Assembly (NCBI GenBank): GCA_003602285.1
Contig: QZVU01000001.1
Coordinates: 868,001-932,000 of the forward strand
Length of the DNA stretch: 64,000 nt
Reading direction: 5' to 3'
Source: Arthrobacter frigidicola
GTDB lineage: Bacteria > Actinomycetota > Actinomycetes > Actinomycetales > Micrococcaceae
Shown here piece after piece: positions 1 to 8,486 of this stretch. Within the stretch, counting starts at the first letter, position 1, and every line of letters begins with the position of its first letter. A program made the position numbers and the translations under genes. The notes beneath the pieces were generated by a model. That model ran no database searches. It had not been told where the DNA came from and saw only the letters and a list, made by a program, of their open reading frames with translations.

Positions 1-605
1 TCGATTCGGCAGGAGTGGAACGCGACGACGCGGGCTACGTGCGGGTGGATGCCTCTATGCGCACGTCCAATCCGGCGATCTGGGCCGCGGGTGACGTCAC
101 CCCCTACCCCGACTTCACCCACCTGGCCGGAGTCCACGCGAGCACGGCCACCCTCAACGCCGTCCTCGGCGGCCGCCGGACCGTCGACACCACCATTCCC
201 CGCGTCACCTTCACCTCACCCGAGGTGGCGGCCGTCGGCCAAACCTCGCCGGCCGGCAGGGGCTCCACCACGAGGACCATCGAGCACGCCGGCACGGACC
301 GGGCGATCGCCCAGCAGGAGACCAGCGGGTTCACACGGATCGTCATCGATCGGCGCGGAAGGATTCTGGGCGGAACCATCGTCGGCCCCCGGGCCGGGGA
401 GTCCCTGGCCGAACTCACCCTCGCCGTGCACCAGAAGATGACGACCCGGGCGCTGACAGCGGTCACCCACCCCTACCCGACCTACAACGATGCCCTGTGG
501 AACGCCGCCATCGCCGAAACCTACGCCCGGCTGGAGAGGCCGATCCCGCGGGCTGCCCTGAAGCTCCTCGTCGGGCTTAACCGCCGCAGGTCCCGGCGCG
601 CCTGA
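1..605 (+). CDS. Class I pyridine nucleotide-disulfide oxidoreductase, C-terminal part (mercuric reductase/dihydrolipoamide dehydrogenase-like)
   Basis: The gene enters from outside the window; the reading frame is open from base 3, so the GTG at 15 is not taken as the start. About 200 residues are visible: the end of the FAD domain with the motif AIWAAGDVT (the flavin-binding Asp), then the dimerisation domain ending in VTHPYPTYNDALWNAAI, which carries the His of the family's active-site base. The family transfers electrons from NAD(P)H through FAD to a disulfide or a metal ion. The CxxxxC redox disulfide lies upstream, outside the window, so the substrate cannot be assigned; a mercuric reductase-like or general flavoprotein oxidoreductase is equally possible. 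The acidic residue after the His is Asp (YND) rather than the usual Glu. The next gene follows after 17 bases, suggesting co-transcription. Confidence 0.85.
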   Translation, partial: DSAGVERDDAGYVRVDASMRTSNPAIWAAGDVTPYPDFTHLAGVHASTATLNAVLGGRRTVDTTIPRVTFTSPEVAAVGQTSPAGRGSTTRTIEHAGTDRAIAQQETSGFTRIVIDRRGRILGGTIVGPRAGESLAELTLAVHQKMTTRALTAVTHPYPTYNDALWNAAIAETYARLERPIPRAALKLLVGLNRRRSRRA

Positions 606-622
606 ATGGACGGACACGGGGA

Positions 623-1393
623 TTGATTGAATCGGCTGCCATCCTGCTCGCCGGCTTCACGGCGGGGATGATCAATGCGGCGGTGGGGACGGGAACGCTC
701 GTGACATTTCCCGTTCTGCTGCTCCTCGGCTATCCCTCGCTGGTGGCCAACATCTCCAACAACATCGGCCTCGTGGCAGGGGGACTTTCGGGGGCGTGGG
801 GCTACCGCAGGGAGCTGGCCCCGAACCGGCGGCTGCTCCTTCGGCTGCTGCCGGCGTCCGCGGCCGGCGGGGTTGCCGGCGCACTGCTGCTCCTGGTTCT
901 GCCGGCCGGGGCCTTCGCCGCTATAGTCCCGGTCCTCATCGCACTGGGCCTCCTGCTGGTCGCCTTCGGGCCGGCTCTCCAACGGCGCACGGCGCAGCGG
1001 AGCCGGGAGGGGCGGGGTCTGCAGCCGGGCAGGGGGCACGCCGGGCTGCTGGCCGGGGTCATGGTCCTCGGCGTCTACGGCGGGTATTTCGGCGCCGCCC
1101 AGGGCGTCCTCGTCGTCGGCCTGATGAGCACCGTGACGGCGCTCGCCCTCCAGCAGATCAACGCGGTCAAGAACGTGCTGGTCACCGCGGTCAACGCGGT
1201 CGCCGCGGGGGTCTTCATGCTCGCCGCGTGGGAGCTCATTGACTGGATGGCGGTGCTGCTGATCGCCTGCGGCTCGCTTGCGGGAGGCTTCATCGGTGCG
1301 CGCTACGGGCGCAGGCTTCCCCCGGTGGCGCTTCGAAGCATCATCATCATCGTGGGAACGGCGGCCCTGGCGCGGATGGTGTTCTTCAGCTGA
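623..1393 (+). CDS. TauE/SafE family membrane exporter
   Basis: A 256-residue, very hydrophobic protein with about eight predicted membrane segments arranged as two halves. It has the family's glycine-rich loops in each half (GMINAAVGTGTL near residue 18; VYGGYFGAAQG near residue 152). TauE/SafE proteins (DUF81) are thought to move sulfur-containing anions or organic acids across the membrane. The start used is TTG at 623, which gives the conserved N-terminal helix; no strong ribosome-binding site is visible. It follows the flavoprotein gene by 17 bases and is probably co-transcribed with it. The substrate is not known. Confidence 0.85.
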   Translation: MIESAAILLAGFTAGMINAAVGTGTLVTFPVLLLLGYPSLVANISNNIGLVAGGLSGAWGYRRELAPNRRLLLRLLPASAAGGVAGALLLLVLPAGAFAAIVPVLIALGLLLVAFGPALQRRTAQRSREGRGLQPGRGHAGLLAGVMVLGVYGGYFGAAQGVLVVGLMSTVTALALQQINAVKNVLVTAVNAVAAGVFMLAAWELIDWMAVLLIACGSLAGGFIGARYGRRLPPVALRSIIIIVGTAALARMVFFS

Positions 1394-1504
1394 CGCCGGC
1401 GGCGGGGCGGGGGCATGGGGGTCCCGCTGCGGCCAGGGTCACGATCCGGGGCCGATTCCGCCGTACACGTTCCAACGACCCGGGGAATCGGGGATCATGT
1501 CCGC

Positions 1505-2128
1505 ATGAGCTTCAGGACGCTGATGTCCGTTGGTGCCGCCGCGGCTGTTGTGGTCGTCCTTGCGGGCTGCGGAGCCGATCCCCCTCGTCGGCAGGCGGCA
1601 CCGGCGGATTCCGTCTCCAACGTCTCCGCCTCCGCCGAGCTGGTAGGGCAGGGAACCGTCCTGCAAAAGGACGGCAGCCCGGCCGAACTGTGCCTGGGGC
1701 CGGTCGCGGAGTCCTACCCACCCCAGTGCTCGGGACCGGTCATCAACGGCTGGGACTGGTCCGCGGTGGAGCAGTCCGAGAGCGCCTCGGGAGTGACCTG
1801 GGGGACGTATGCGGTGTTCGGGACCTGGGACGGCACCGGGTTCACCTCGACGCGGCCGCCCATTCCGCTGTCCCTTTACGACGCGATGCCGTTCGAGGAC
1901 CCGCGGTTGTCCGGGGGCAGGACCGGCGCCGGTGACGAGCCGCAGCTCCAGCGCATCCAGCAGGAACTCCACGCCTCCGGCGACCCCGCCGTCCTGAGCT
2001 CATGGACCACCCAGGGCTTCCTGGTGGTCAGCGTGATCTACGACGCCGGTGACATCCAGCGCTCGCTCGACGAACGGTTCGGCCCCGACCTGATCCTGGT
2101 CCAGCCGGCGCTGCGTCCGGCAGGCTAG
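1505..2128 (+). CDS. Secreted lipoprotein of unknown function
   Basis: 207 residues. The N-terminus is a lipoprotein signal peptide: MSFRT, a hydrophobic Ala/Val stretch, then the lipobox LAGC with the acylated Cys near residue 20. The mature part is polar and contains two Cys (SPAELCLGP and PPQCSGP) and a Trp-rich stretch (GWDWSAVEQ), so a small extracytoplasmic globular domain anchored by lipid is expected. The frame is open further upstream, but the ATG at 1505 starts the signal peptide exactly. A -10-like GATCAT (1493-1498) lies 6 bases before it, so the transcript may be leaderless. I do not recognise the family. Confidence 0.8.
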   Translation: MSFRTLMSVGAAAAVVVVLAGCGADPPRRQAAPADSVSNVSASAELVGQGTVLQKDGSPAELCLGPVAESYPPQCSGPVINGWDWSAVEQSESASGVTWGTYAVFGTWDGTGFTSTRPPIPLSLYDAMPFEDPRLSGGRTGAGDEPQLQRIQQELHASGDPAVLSSWTTQGFLVVSVIYDAGDIQRSLDERFGPDLILVQPALRPAG

Positions 2129-2288
2129 GTCAATACAGCCAGGCCGGGCGCCCTCCTGCTGGTTCCCGGCGGGCTTCGCTACTCTAATTGCCGAAAAAAC
2201 TGCCCGTTGTGCATCCCTTCGGCGCCGCTTCCGGGTAGTACCGGTGTCAGCAGAAACGCGCCCGGTCGGGCGACACAAAGGAGTTGTC

Positions 2289-3122
2289 ATGCGAAGAAGC
2301 TTGTACACCGTTGGAACCGTGCTGGTTATGGGCGCCGCGGCCATGGCCGGTCCCGCCTCGGCAGCCGAGACCCAGTCCCAGGCATCGCTGTCAGTGCTGC
2401 ACGCGGTCCCCGACCTGACGGTCGACGTCTACGTCAATGGGGCTCTCACCCTTGATGATTTCACCCCGGGCACGCTTGCCGGTCCGCTCCCGCTGCCCGC
2501 CGGAAACTACCAGCTGGCGGTGACGGCGGCAGACGCGCCCGATGCCTCAGCGCCGGTCATCGGTCCCGTTGACGTGACCCTTGAAGCCGGCGGCAACTAC
2601 ACCGCCACTGCCAACCTCGACGCCGCGGGGAACCCGACGGCCAACTTCTACACCAATGATGTCTCCCCGGTGGAGGCGGGCAAGGCCCGGCTGACCGTGC
2701 GGCATGTTGCCGCAGCTCCTGCGGTCGATGTCCTGGCCGGCGGCGCACCGATCGTCCCGAACCTGAGCAACCCGGGTGAGGCGTCATTGAGCACCGCTCC
2801 GGGGACGGTGTCGGCAGCGGTCGCTGCCGCAGGCACCACCGAGCCCGTGATCGGCCCGGCCGACCTCAACCTCGCCGAAGGCACCTCGACGATCGTCTAC
2901 GCGTGGGGAAGCCTCGAAGGCGGAAACCTCGCACTGGCCACCCAGGTCATCGAGGGCCTTCAGTCGACCCCCGGGGCCGTCCCCGGCGGCCAGTCCGGTC
3001 TGGCCGCGCAGAGTGCGGAGAACAATGACGGCGCGGCGCTCGGCCTCGGCCTCGGCGCACTGCTCCTCGCACTTCTGGGGGGCGCCGCCGTGGCAGGCCG
3101 GAGGCGCACCGCCCGGGCCTGA
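2289..3122 (+). CDS. DUF4397 domain surface protein, membrane-anchored
   Basis: 277 residues. A Sec signal peptide (cleavage near AETQ, residues 24-27) is followed by two DUF4397 repeats: one at about 31-135 starting LSVLHAVPDLTVDVYVNG, and one at about 140-230 starting LTVRHVAAAPAVDVLAGG. Then come a Gly/Ser-rich linker, a hydrophobic C-terminal helix (LGLGLGALLLALLGG) and a basic tail RRRTARA. This is the layout of a wall- or membrane-anchored protein, but no LPXTG is present. The start ATG at 2289 has a good site AAAGGAG at 2277-2283. A class F sortase gene follows at once, which suggests the two work together at the cell surface. DUF4397 has no established biochemical role. Confidence 0.9.
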   Translation: MRRSLYTVGTVLVMGAAAMAGPASAAETQSQASLSVLHAVPDLTVDVYVNGALTLDDFTPGTLAGPLPLPAGNYQLAVTAADAPDASAPVIGPVDVTLEAGGNYTATANLDAAGNPTANFYTNDVSPVEAGKARLTVRHVAAAPAVDVLAGGAPIVPNLSNPGEASLSTAPGTVSAAVAAAGTTEPVIGPADLNLAEGTSTIVYAWGSLEGGNLALATQVIEGLQSTPGAVPGGQSGLAAQSAENNDGAALGLGLGALLLALLGGAAVAGRRRTARA

Positions 3123-3128
3123 CACATT

Positions 3129-3163
3129 GCGGGGTGTGCGTCGCAGCGGGACGCACACCCCGC
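3129..3163 (+). terminator. Strong hairpin between the DUF4397 gene and the sortase gene
   Basis: A perfect 14-bp inverted repeat: GCGGGGTGTGCGTC (3129-3142) and GACGCACACCCCGC (3150-3163), with a 7-base loop. No T-run follows. It begins 6 bases after the DUF4397 stop, so it is either an intrinsic-like terminator or a stabilising or attenuating hairpin that lowers sortase expression relative to its upstream neighbour. Confidence 0.7.
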
Positions 3164-3190
3164 CCAGCGCACGACCGAGGAACCCAACCT

Positions 3191-3925
3191 GTGCACCATC
3201 AACGAAAATCCTTCGCACTGACTGCGGCGTCGGTCGCGGCCGGCGTGCTCACCATCTGCTGTTCGGTGAGCCTCTGGTCCGCCCCGGCGCCGCAGCAGGG
3301 CATAACAGCCGCGGCCGAGGCGGCGCCCCAGCGGGAGACCGTGGGCCCGGCGTCGCCGCCCGTGCTGCCCGAAGCGAACCCCACGCGGAAGCCGACGGGT
3401 GCGCCGCCGCCCCCTGCACCCGTGCTGCCGCCCCCCGAAAAGATTCCGGTCCGGCCGGCCAAGGCCGCCGCCGAGCCGCCCCCCGTGCCCCCCGTCTCCC
3501 TTGACATCCCCAACACCGGCATCTCTGTCAACGTGGTCGATGTGGGGGTTGACAAGAACGATGCCATGGAAATCCCCAACAGCTTCTGGGAAGCGGGCTG
3601 GTACCGCTACGGGCCCGCGCCCGGCTCGAAGGCCGGGAACGCCGTCATCGCTGCCCACGTCGACAGCCAGACCGAAGTGCTGCCCTTCGCCCAGCTCAGG
3701 GCCGTGGAGCCGGGCACCGTCATCACGGTCGGCCTCGCGGACGGCCGCTCACTGCGGTATGAGGTGACAGAAGTGAAGAACGTGCCAAAGGCCACTCTCA
3801 ACGGATCCGAGGTGTTTCGGCGCGACGGCCCCGCGCAGCTCAAGATCATTACGTGCGGCGGTAAATGGCTGCCCGAGAAGGGCGATTACGAGGATAATGT
3901 TGTCCTTACAGCCTTGCCCCTCTGA
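3191..3925 (+). CDS. Class F sortase
   Basis: 244 residues from GTG at 3191 (GAGGA at 3176-3180 upstream). It has an N-terminal signal-anchor helix (residues 8-30), a Pro/Ala-rich linker (30-103) and a sortase domain (103-244). The catalytic His is H156 in IAAHVDS and the Cys is C222 in IITCGG. Sortases cleave a sorting motif on exported proteins and attach them to the cell wall; class F enzymes are common in actinobacteria. The gene follows a DUF4397 surface protein and precedes an ECF sigma factor. No Arg is found anywhere after C222; the position where I expect the catalytic Arg reads YEDNVV. The enzyme may be altered or may use another Arg; alignment is needed. Confidence 0.88.
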   Translation: MHHQRKSFALTAASVAAGVLTICCSVSLWSAPAPQQGITAAAEAAPQRETVGPASPPVLPEANPTRKPTGAPPPPAPVLPPPEKIPVRPAKAAAEPPPVPPVSLDIPNTGISVNVVDVGVDKNDAMEIPNSFWEAGWYRYGPAPGSKAGNAVIAAHVDSQTEVLPFAQLRAVEPGTVITVGLADGRSLRYEVTEVKNVPKATLNGSEVFRRDGPAQLKIITCGGKWLPEKGDYEDNVVLTALPL

Positions 3926-4058
3926 ACGCGGTCTCAGTGCAGTCCCTCCGCCGATCAGTTGAACCCCACACCTCCCACACGCCGGGAGGAGGCAGCGAAG
4001 GACAGCAGGCCGTCTTTTGGCGCGGTGCCGGGCCCGCACTGCGCTAGAGGAGTAAAGC

Positions 4059-4625
4059 GTGACCTCTCCAGGCCTCGAGTGGACACCGCAGCTTGACGCA
4101 CAATTCTTCGCCGGGGACGAAGAAGCCCTGATCGCTGCCTATCGGCGGTTCGCACCCTTGGTCTACACCGTTGCCCTGCGGTCCGTTGACGACCGGGCAG
4201 TGGCCGCCGACATCACGCAGGACGTGTTCGTGCGGGCCTGGCGCTTCCGGGACAGCTTCGATCCGCGGTCCGGCACGGTGCCGAGGTGGATCTTCGGCAT
4301 CTGCCGGAACGTGGTCAGCGACAGTCTCTCCGCCCGGAGCCGGCATAACCATCTGGTGGCCCGGTGGGGCATGCACACGGATCTCCGGAACTTCCGAAAC
4401 CGCGCGCGGGAGGCGGACGCCGTCACGGACCGCGTGGCCCTCGACACGGAGCTTCAACTGCTGGGGGAGCCCCGCAGCTCCATCCTGCGGCTCGCCTTCT
4501 ACGAGGATCTGACGCACCAGCAGATCGCGGTGCTGCTCAATCTTCCGCTGGGGACCGTCAAGAGCCATATTCGCAGGGGGCTCACGCACCTGCGTGGGCG
4601 ATTGGGGGCCTGGCATGCGGCCTGA
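4059..4625 (+). CDS. ECF (group 4) RNA polymerase sigma factor
   Basis: 188 residues from GTG at 4059, with AGAGGAG at 4046-4052. Region 2 is seen around residues 24-90 (FAPLVYTVALRSV, ADITQDVFVRAWRF, WIFGICRNVVSD) and region 4 around 125-180 with the helix-turn-helix THQQIAVLLNLPLGTVKSHIRRGL. The family directs RNA polymerase to stress or envelope promoters, usually held by an anti-sigma factor. None is recognisable here: the gene overlaps by 11 bases with a TetR regulator. Its place after the sortase suggests it may control surface genes; this is inferred from position only. Confidence 0.92.
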   Translation: MTSPGLEWTPQLDAQFFAGDEEALIAAYRRFAPLVYTVALRSVDDRAVAADITQDVFVRAWRFRDSFDPRSGTVPRWIFGICRNVVSDSLSARSRHNHLVARWGMHTDLRNFRNRAREADAVTDRVALDTELQLLGEPRSSILRLAFYEDLTHQQIAVLLNLPLGTVKSHIRRGLTHLRGRLGAWHAA

Positions 4626-5310
4626 TTCCGGTGCCGTCGGCCGGGCACCCACCACCCGGGCACCCACCGCACGGGCGGCCCAGCGCAGCTTGGCCGACCC
4701 CGCGCATCCGTTGATCGCTTCCCACGAGGCGGAGGTACGCGCACGCGTCCTGAAGGCCACCAGCGCCCTGGTCGACCGGCTCACCTACGACGCCGTCACC
4801 ATCGACGCCGTCGCCAGGGCTTCGGGGGTGAGTAAATCGACCCTGTACCGGCACTGGCCCTCCCGCCAGCTGCTCGTCCTCGAGGCCTTCACCTACAAGA
4901 CGAACCTGCTCACCACGGTCGAGGACACCGGTGATATGGGCCGGGACCTCCACTCCTACCTGGTGTCGCTGACCTACTGCCTCAAGGTCGGCGCGGCGGC
5001 GTCGACCGTGGCGAACCTCCTGGCGGAGGCGATCCGCAGCGAGGAATTTGCGGTCCAGTTCCGCCAGACGCTGGTGCGCGAACGCCGGCATGGGTTCCTG
5101 GTGATCCTGCGCCGGGGCCAGCTCCGCGGTCAGGTCCGCGACGACGTGGACCTGGTGATGGTGATCGACGCGGTCTATGGGGCTCTGCACCACCGGTTGA
5201 TCGCCACCGGGCAGGACGTCGATGGGCCCTTCCTGCGGGCACTGACCCGCTTTGCCGTCGACGGGACCGCCACCGCACCGTACCGGGAGTCCTACAGGTC
5301 CCGGAACTAG
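4615..5310 (+). CDS. TetR family transcriptional regulator
   Basis: 231 residues from ATG at 4615, with GGGGG at 4603-4607; an in-frame GTG at 4594 is the alternative. A low-complexity Ala/Arg/Thr-rich N-terminus (about 40 residues) precedes a typical HTH: VTIDAVARASGVSKSTLYRHWPSRQLLVLEAF. The ligand domain follows to residue 231. It overlaps the sigma-factor gene by 11 bases, so the two are translationally coupled. The ligand and targets are unknown. Confidence 0.9.
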   Translation: MRPDSGAVGRAPTTRAPTARAAQRSLADPAHPLIASHEAEVRARVLKATSALVDRLTYDAVTIDAVARASGVSKSTLYRHWPSRQLLVLEAFTYKTNLLTTVEDTGDMGRDLHSYLVSLTYCLKVGAAASTVANLLAEAIRSEEFAVQFRQTLVRERRHGFLVILRRGQLRGQVRDDVDLVMVIDAVYGALHHRLIATGQDVDGPFLRALTRFAVDGTATAPYRESYRSRN

Positions 5311-5436
5311 GCCGCCGGGTGGAACGATCAGTGCCCCTTCGTCCCATTCCTGCGTCGGTCCGTGCCCCGCCGCGCGATAGTGGAAACGGCGCACCACCAG
5401 GTGCCGAAACTCCAAGCTCTCGAAGGAACCAACACC

Positions 5437-5904
5437 ATGACGATCAAGGCGCAGCCCGGGCGGGCCAACATCGGATCGGAGCACCCGAAGCCGTACAGGG
5501 CACTTGCAGCGGTGGCGAAGGGTGCCGACGAGGCCGCGCTCGCCGAAGGGCTCTCACCCCTGCTGATCGAAATGGTCAAGATCCGGGTCTCCCAGCTCAA
5601 CGGGTGCGCCTTCTGCCTCCGGATCCACACTCTTGACGCCCTCGGGAAGGGCGAGAGCGCCGAACGGTTGAGCCTGCTGCCCGCATGGCGGGAAAGCGGG
5701 TACTTCGACGAAAAGGAACGCTCGGCACTGGCGCTGGCCGAATACATCACGGACATCCGTGACTCCCACTCCAACACGGGTCTCTACGAGTCCGCCGCGG
5801 CCCACCTCACCCCGGGGCAGATGTCCGCGGTGTCATGGGTGGCCGTGGTCATCAACAGCTACAACCGCATCGCCATCAGCAGCGCCTATGAGGTCAACCC
5901 CTGA
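5437..5904 (+). CDS. AhpD-like/carboxymuconolactone decarboxylase family protein
   Basis: 155 residues from ATG at 5437; AAGG at about 5423-5426 could serve as ribosome-binding site. It carries the AhpD-type redox motif CxxCxxxH (NGCAFCLRIHT, near residue 50) in the all-helical CMD fold, and a C-terminal helix with the typical VINSYNRIAI. Members with this motif are alkylhydroperoxidase-like peroxidases; others are decarboxylases. The motif favours a peroxide-defence role. It lies upstream of a type II NADH dehydrogenase, but about 180 bases separate them and no shared function is shown. Confidence 0.9.
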   Translation: MTIKAQPGRANIGSEHPKPYRALAAVAKGADEAALAEGLSPLLIEMVKIRVSQLNGCAFCLRIHTLDALGKGESAERLSLLPAWRESGYFDEKERSALALAEYITDIRDSHSNTGLYESAAAHLTPGQMSAVSWVAVVINSYNRIAISSAYEVNP

Positions 5905-6088
5905 CAGTTCACGGCGGGAGCGCACCGCGCCGACGCCGGCCGCCACGGACCGGGGCCACCCGGTTCGCTCCTCCGACCCGCAGGGCCGGAGCTCCGTCCC
6001 ACCACCAGGGGACGGGTTTTCCGCCCGGGCACCGGCGCATCAGGTGCCTATTCCAGCAGTACCAGCATGAAATTGGAGGCGCAGATCA

Positions 6089-7456
6089 ATGCGCAGAATC
6101 CTCATCATCGGCGGCGGTTACGCCGGTTTCTACGTCGCCTGGCGGTTGGAGAAGTACCTCCGCCATGGCGAGGCGCAGGTCACGATGGTCGATCCGCTGC
6201 CCTACATGACGTATCAGCCGTTCCTCCCGGAGGTGTTGGCCGGGTCGATCGAGGCCCGGCACAGCGTCATCCTGCACCGCCGGCACCTTCGAAAGACCCG
6301 CCTGCTGACCGCGAAGGTCAGCTACCTCGACCACGCGGCGAAGACCGCCACGCTCCAGTTCCCTGACGGGCACGAGGACACGGAGACCTATGACATCGTG
6401 GTCGTCACCGGCGGCGCCGTCACCCGCACCTTCCCCATCCCCGGGGTCGGTGCCCAGGCCGTCGGGCTGAAGAACATCGAGGAGGCTGTGTTCATCCGGG
6501 ACACGCTACTGCGAAATATCGACATGGCGGCGTCACTTCCCCCGGGCCCGGCCCGGGAGAAACTGCTGACGGTCGTGTTCGTCGGCGGCGGATACGCCGG
6601 CATCGAGGCCTTCGGCGAGCTGCGGGCGCTGGCCACGGCCACGCTGAAGCGCTACCCGGAACTGAGTCCCGCCGAGACCCACTTCCACCTGATCGAGGCG
6701 ACCGGCCGGATCCTGCCCGAGGTCTCCGAGAAGACCAGCCGGTGGGTGCTCCGGCATCTTGCGGCCCGCGGGGCGCAGGTGCACCTGAACACCCAGCTCG
6801 ACTCCGCCGTCGAGGGGACCATCAGGCTCTCCACGGGCGAGGAATTCGAAACAGGCCTGTTGGTGTGGACCGCCGGAGTCCTTGCGAACCCCGCCCTCGC
6901 ACGGCACACCGACCTTCCGATCGACGAGCGCGGACGCCTGAGGGCGCGGGCCGACCTGAGGGTGGGCACCGACGACAGCCCGGTCGCCGATGCCTGGACG
7001 GCCGGAGACATTGCGGCCATCCCCGACCTCTCCGGAGGCGGCGTCGGCGGTTTCACCGTCCCGAACGCCCAGAACGCCATCCGCCAGGGCAAGCTGCTCG
7101 CCCGGAACCTGCGGGACACCCTGCGCGGCGGCGAGGCGAAGAGGTACTTCCACCGCAACCTGGGCGCGGTGGCCACCCTGGGCCTTGGCTCCGGGGTGTT
7201 CCAGTCGGGGCCGATCGTGGTCAAGGGATTCCCCGCCTGGGTGATGCACCGCGGATACCATGTGCTGGCCATTCCGACCTGGGAGCGGAAGTGGCGGGTG
7301 CTGTGGGGGTGGTGGAACAACCTCTGGCTGGGGCGCGACACCGCCGGGCTGCGCGGGCTCCAGACACCGCGCGGGACGTTCGAGGAGGCTGACTCCTACA
7401 GCAGGCCCCCAACCCAGACGGCTCCGGGAGCGACCGAAGCACCAACCGTTCGGTAA
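6089..7456 (+). CDS. ndh: Type II NADH:quinone oxidoreductase (NDH-2)
   Basis: 455 residues from ATG at 6089, with GGAGG at 6075-6079. Two Rossmann motifs are visible: IIGGGYAGFYVAWRL (FAD) at residue 5 and VFVGGGYAGIEAFGEL (NADH) near 171. The second FAD motif AWTAGDIAAIPD is near 308. The amphipathic C-terminal part (WERKWRVLWGWWNNLWLGRD) fits membrane association. NDH-2 passes electrons from NADH to menaquinone without proton pumping. The gene appears monocistronic; about 180 bases upstream hold no other gene. Confidence 0.93.
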   Translation: MRRILIIGGGYAGFYVAWRLEKYLRHGEAQVTMVDPLPYMTYQPFLPEVLAGSIEARHSVILHRRHLRKTRLLTAKVSYLDHAAKTATLQFPDGHEDTETYDIVVVTGGAVTRTFPIPGVGAQAVGLKNIEEAVFIRDTLLRNIDMAASLPPGPAREKLLTVVFVGGGYAGIEAFGELRALATATLKRYPELSPAETHFHLIEATGRILPEVSEKTSRWVLRHLAARGAQVHLNTQLDSAVEGTIRLSTGEEFETGLLVWTAGVLANPALARHTDLPIDERGRLRARADLRVGTDDSPVADAWTAGDIAAIPDLSGGGVGGFTVPNAQNAIRQGKLLARNLRDTLRGGEAKRYFHRNLGAVATLGLGSGVFQSGPIVVKGFPAWVMHRGYHVLAIPTWERKWRVLWGWWNNLWLGRDTAGLRGLQTPRGTFEEADSYSRPPTQTAPGATEAPTVR

Positions 7457-7583
7457 GCGGGCCCTCCTCCATGGCCCCGCGGCCGGCCGGGGCACTGCGC
7501 CCCGGCCGGCCCGTCGTCGATCCGGCACGTCCGGCAGGATCGACGCCCGGGCGCGGGCAGCGGCGGGGACCTACACTGGGGCA

Positions 7584-8450
7584 ATGGATGGGGTCCAGGT
7601 GGCAGGGACGTCCCTGGGGGACGTCGAAATCCTGTACCTGCCCGGCGTAAAGCCGCCCGTCCTGTTCTTCCCCGGGGGCCACTGCCGGGCCGGCAGCGAC
7701 TGCGGCTGGAGCCTCTACACCTCGCTGGGCTACGGGGTGCTCGCGTTCTCCCGCCCCGGATACGGGCGCACCGACGTGGGTCCGCTGACCGCCGCGGAGT
7801 TTCTTCCCGCTGTAGCCGGGAGCGCCCGGCGCCTCGGCATCGAGCGGGCCACCGCGGCGGTCGGGGTCTCCTTCGGGGGCCTTCAGGCAATCGCCACGGC
7901 CGTGTCGCTGCCGCACCTCGCACCCCGGCTGGTGCTCCACAGCTGTGCCCCCTCGACCCACCCCTACCCGGACTCGCCCCTGCAGGCCCGGATCGCTCCG
8001 GTGGTTTTTGGACCGGCGCTTTCCGGACTCACCTGGAAGGCGGTCGAGCGCAGCGTGGCCACCGACGCCGGGCTGCGGCGCATGGCCGGAACGCTGTCGG
8101 ACCTTCCGACCGGCGCATGGTGGGACACCTTCCCGGCCGAGGACCGGCAGCGGGCAAGGGAACTCTTCCAGGGCATGGCGTCCGGATCCGGGTTCGCCAA
8201 CGACCTGCGCCAGGCCCGCCGAGCCCGATCCTCCTACCGCCGCCGGACCCAGGCCCGCATCGGCTGCCCCACCCTGGTGACGGCCTCCCGACACGACGGC
8301 GGCGTCGCCTACGCGCACGCCGAGGACTTCCGGGACACCATTCCCGGCGCACGGCTGGTGGAGCTGTCGGCGCCCAGCCACCTCTTTTGGCTCGGGCCCA
8401 GCCGCGGCGAGGCCGCGGCAGCGGTCCGGGACTTCCTGGCGACGTCCTGA
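7584..8450 (+). CDS. Alpha/beta hydrolase fold protein
   Basis: 288 residues. The nucleophile elbow is GVSFGG (S96), the likely acid is Asp in ASRHDGG and the base is His in APSHLFW, giving a complete Ser-Asp-His triad. Substrate is unknown; esterase or haloperoxidase-like activity is possible. The frame is open upstream, but homology begins after ATG 7584. There is no ribosome-binding site; instead TACACT (7572-7577) lies exactly 6 bases before the ATG, which suggests a leaderless mRNA. Confidence 0.85.
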   Translation: MDGVQVAGTSLGDVEILYLPGVKPPVLFFPGGHCRAGSDCGWSLYTSLGYGVLAFSRPGYGRTDVGPLTAAEFLPAVAGSARRLGIERATAAVGVSFGGLQAIATAVSLPHLAPRLVLHSCAPSTHPYPDSPLQARIAPVVFGPALSGLTWKAVERSVATDAGLRRMAGTLSDLPTGAWWDTFPAEDRQRARELFQGMASGSGFANDLRQARRARSSYRRRTQARIGCPTLVTASRHDGGVAYAHAEDFRDTIPGARLVELSAPSHLFWLGPSRGEAAAAVRDFLATS

Positions 8451-8486
8451 TTCCGCCGAGCCACCCGGAGGGCCGGCCGGAGGAAC

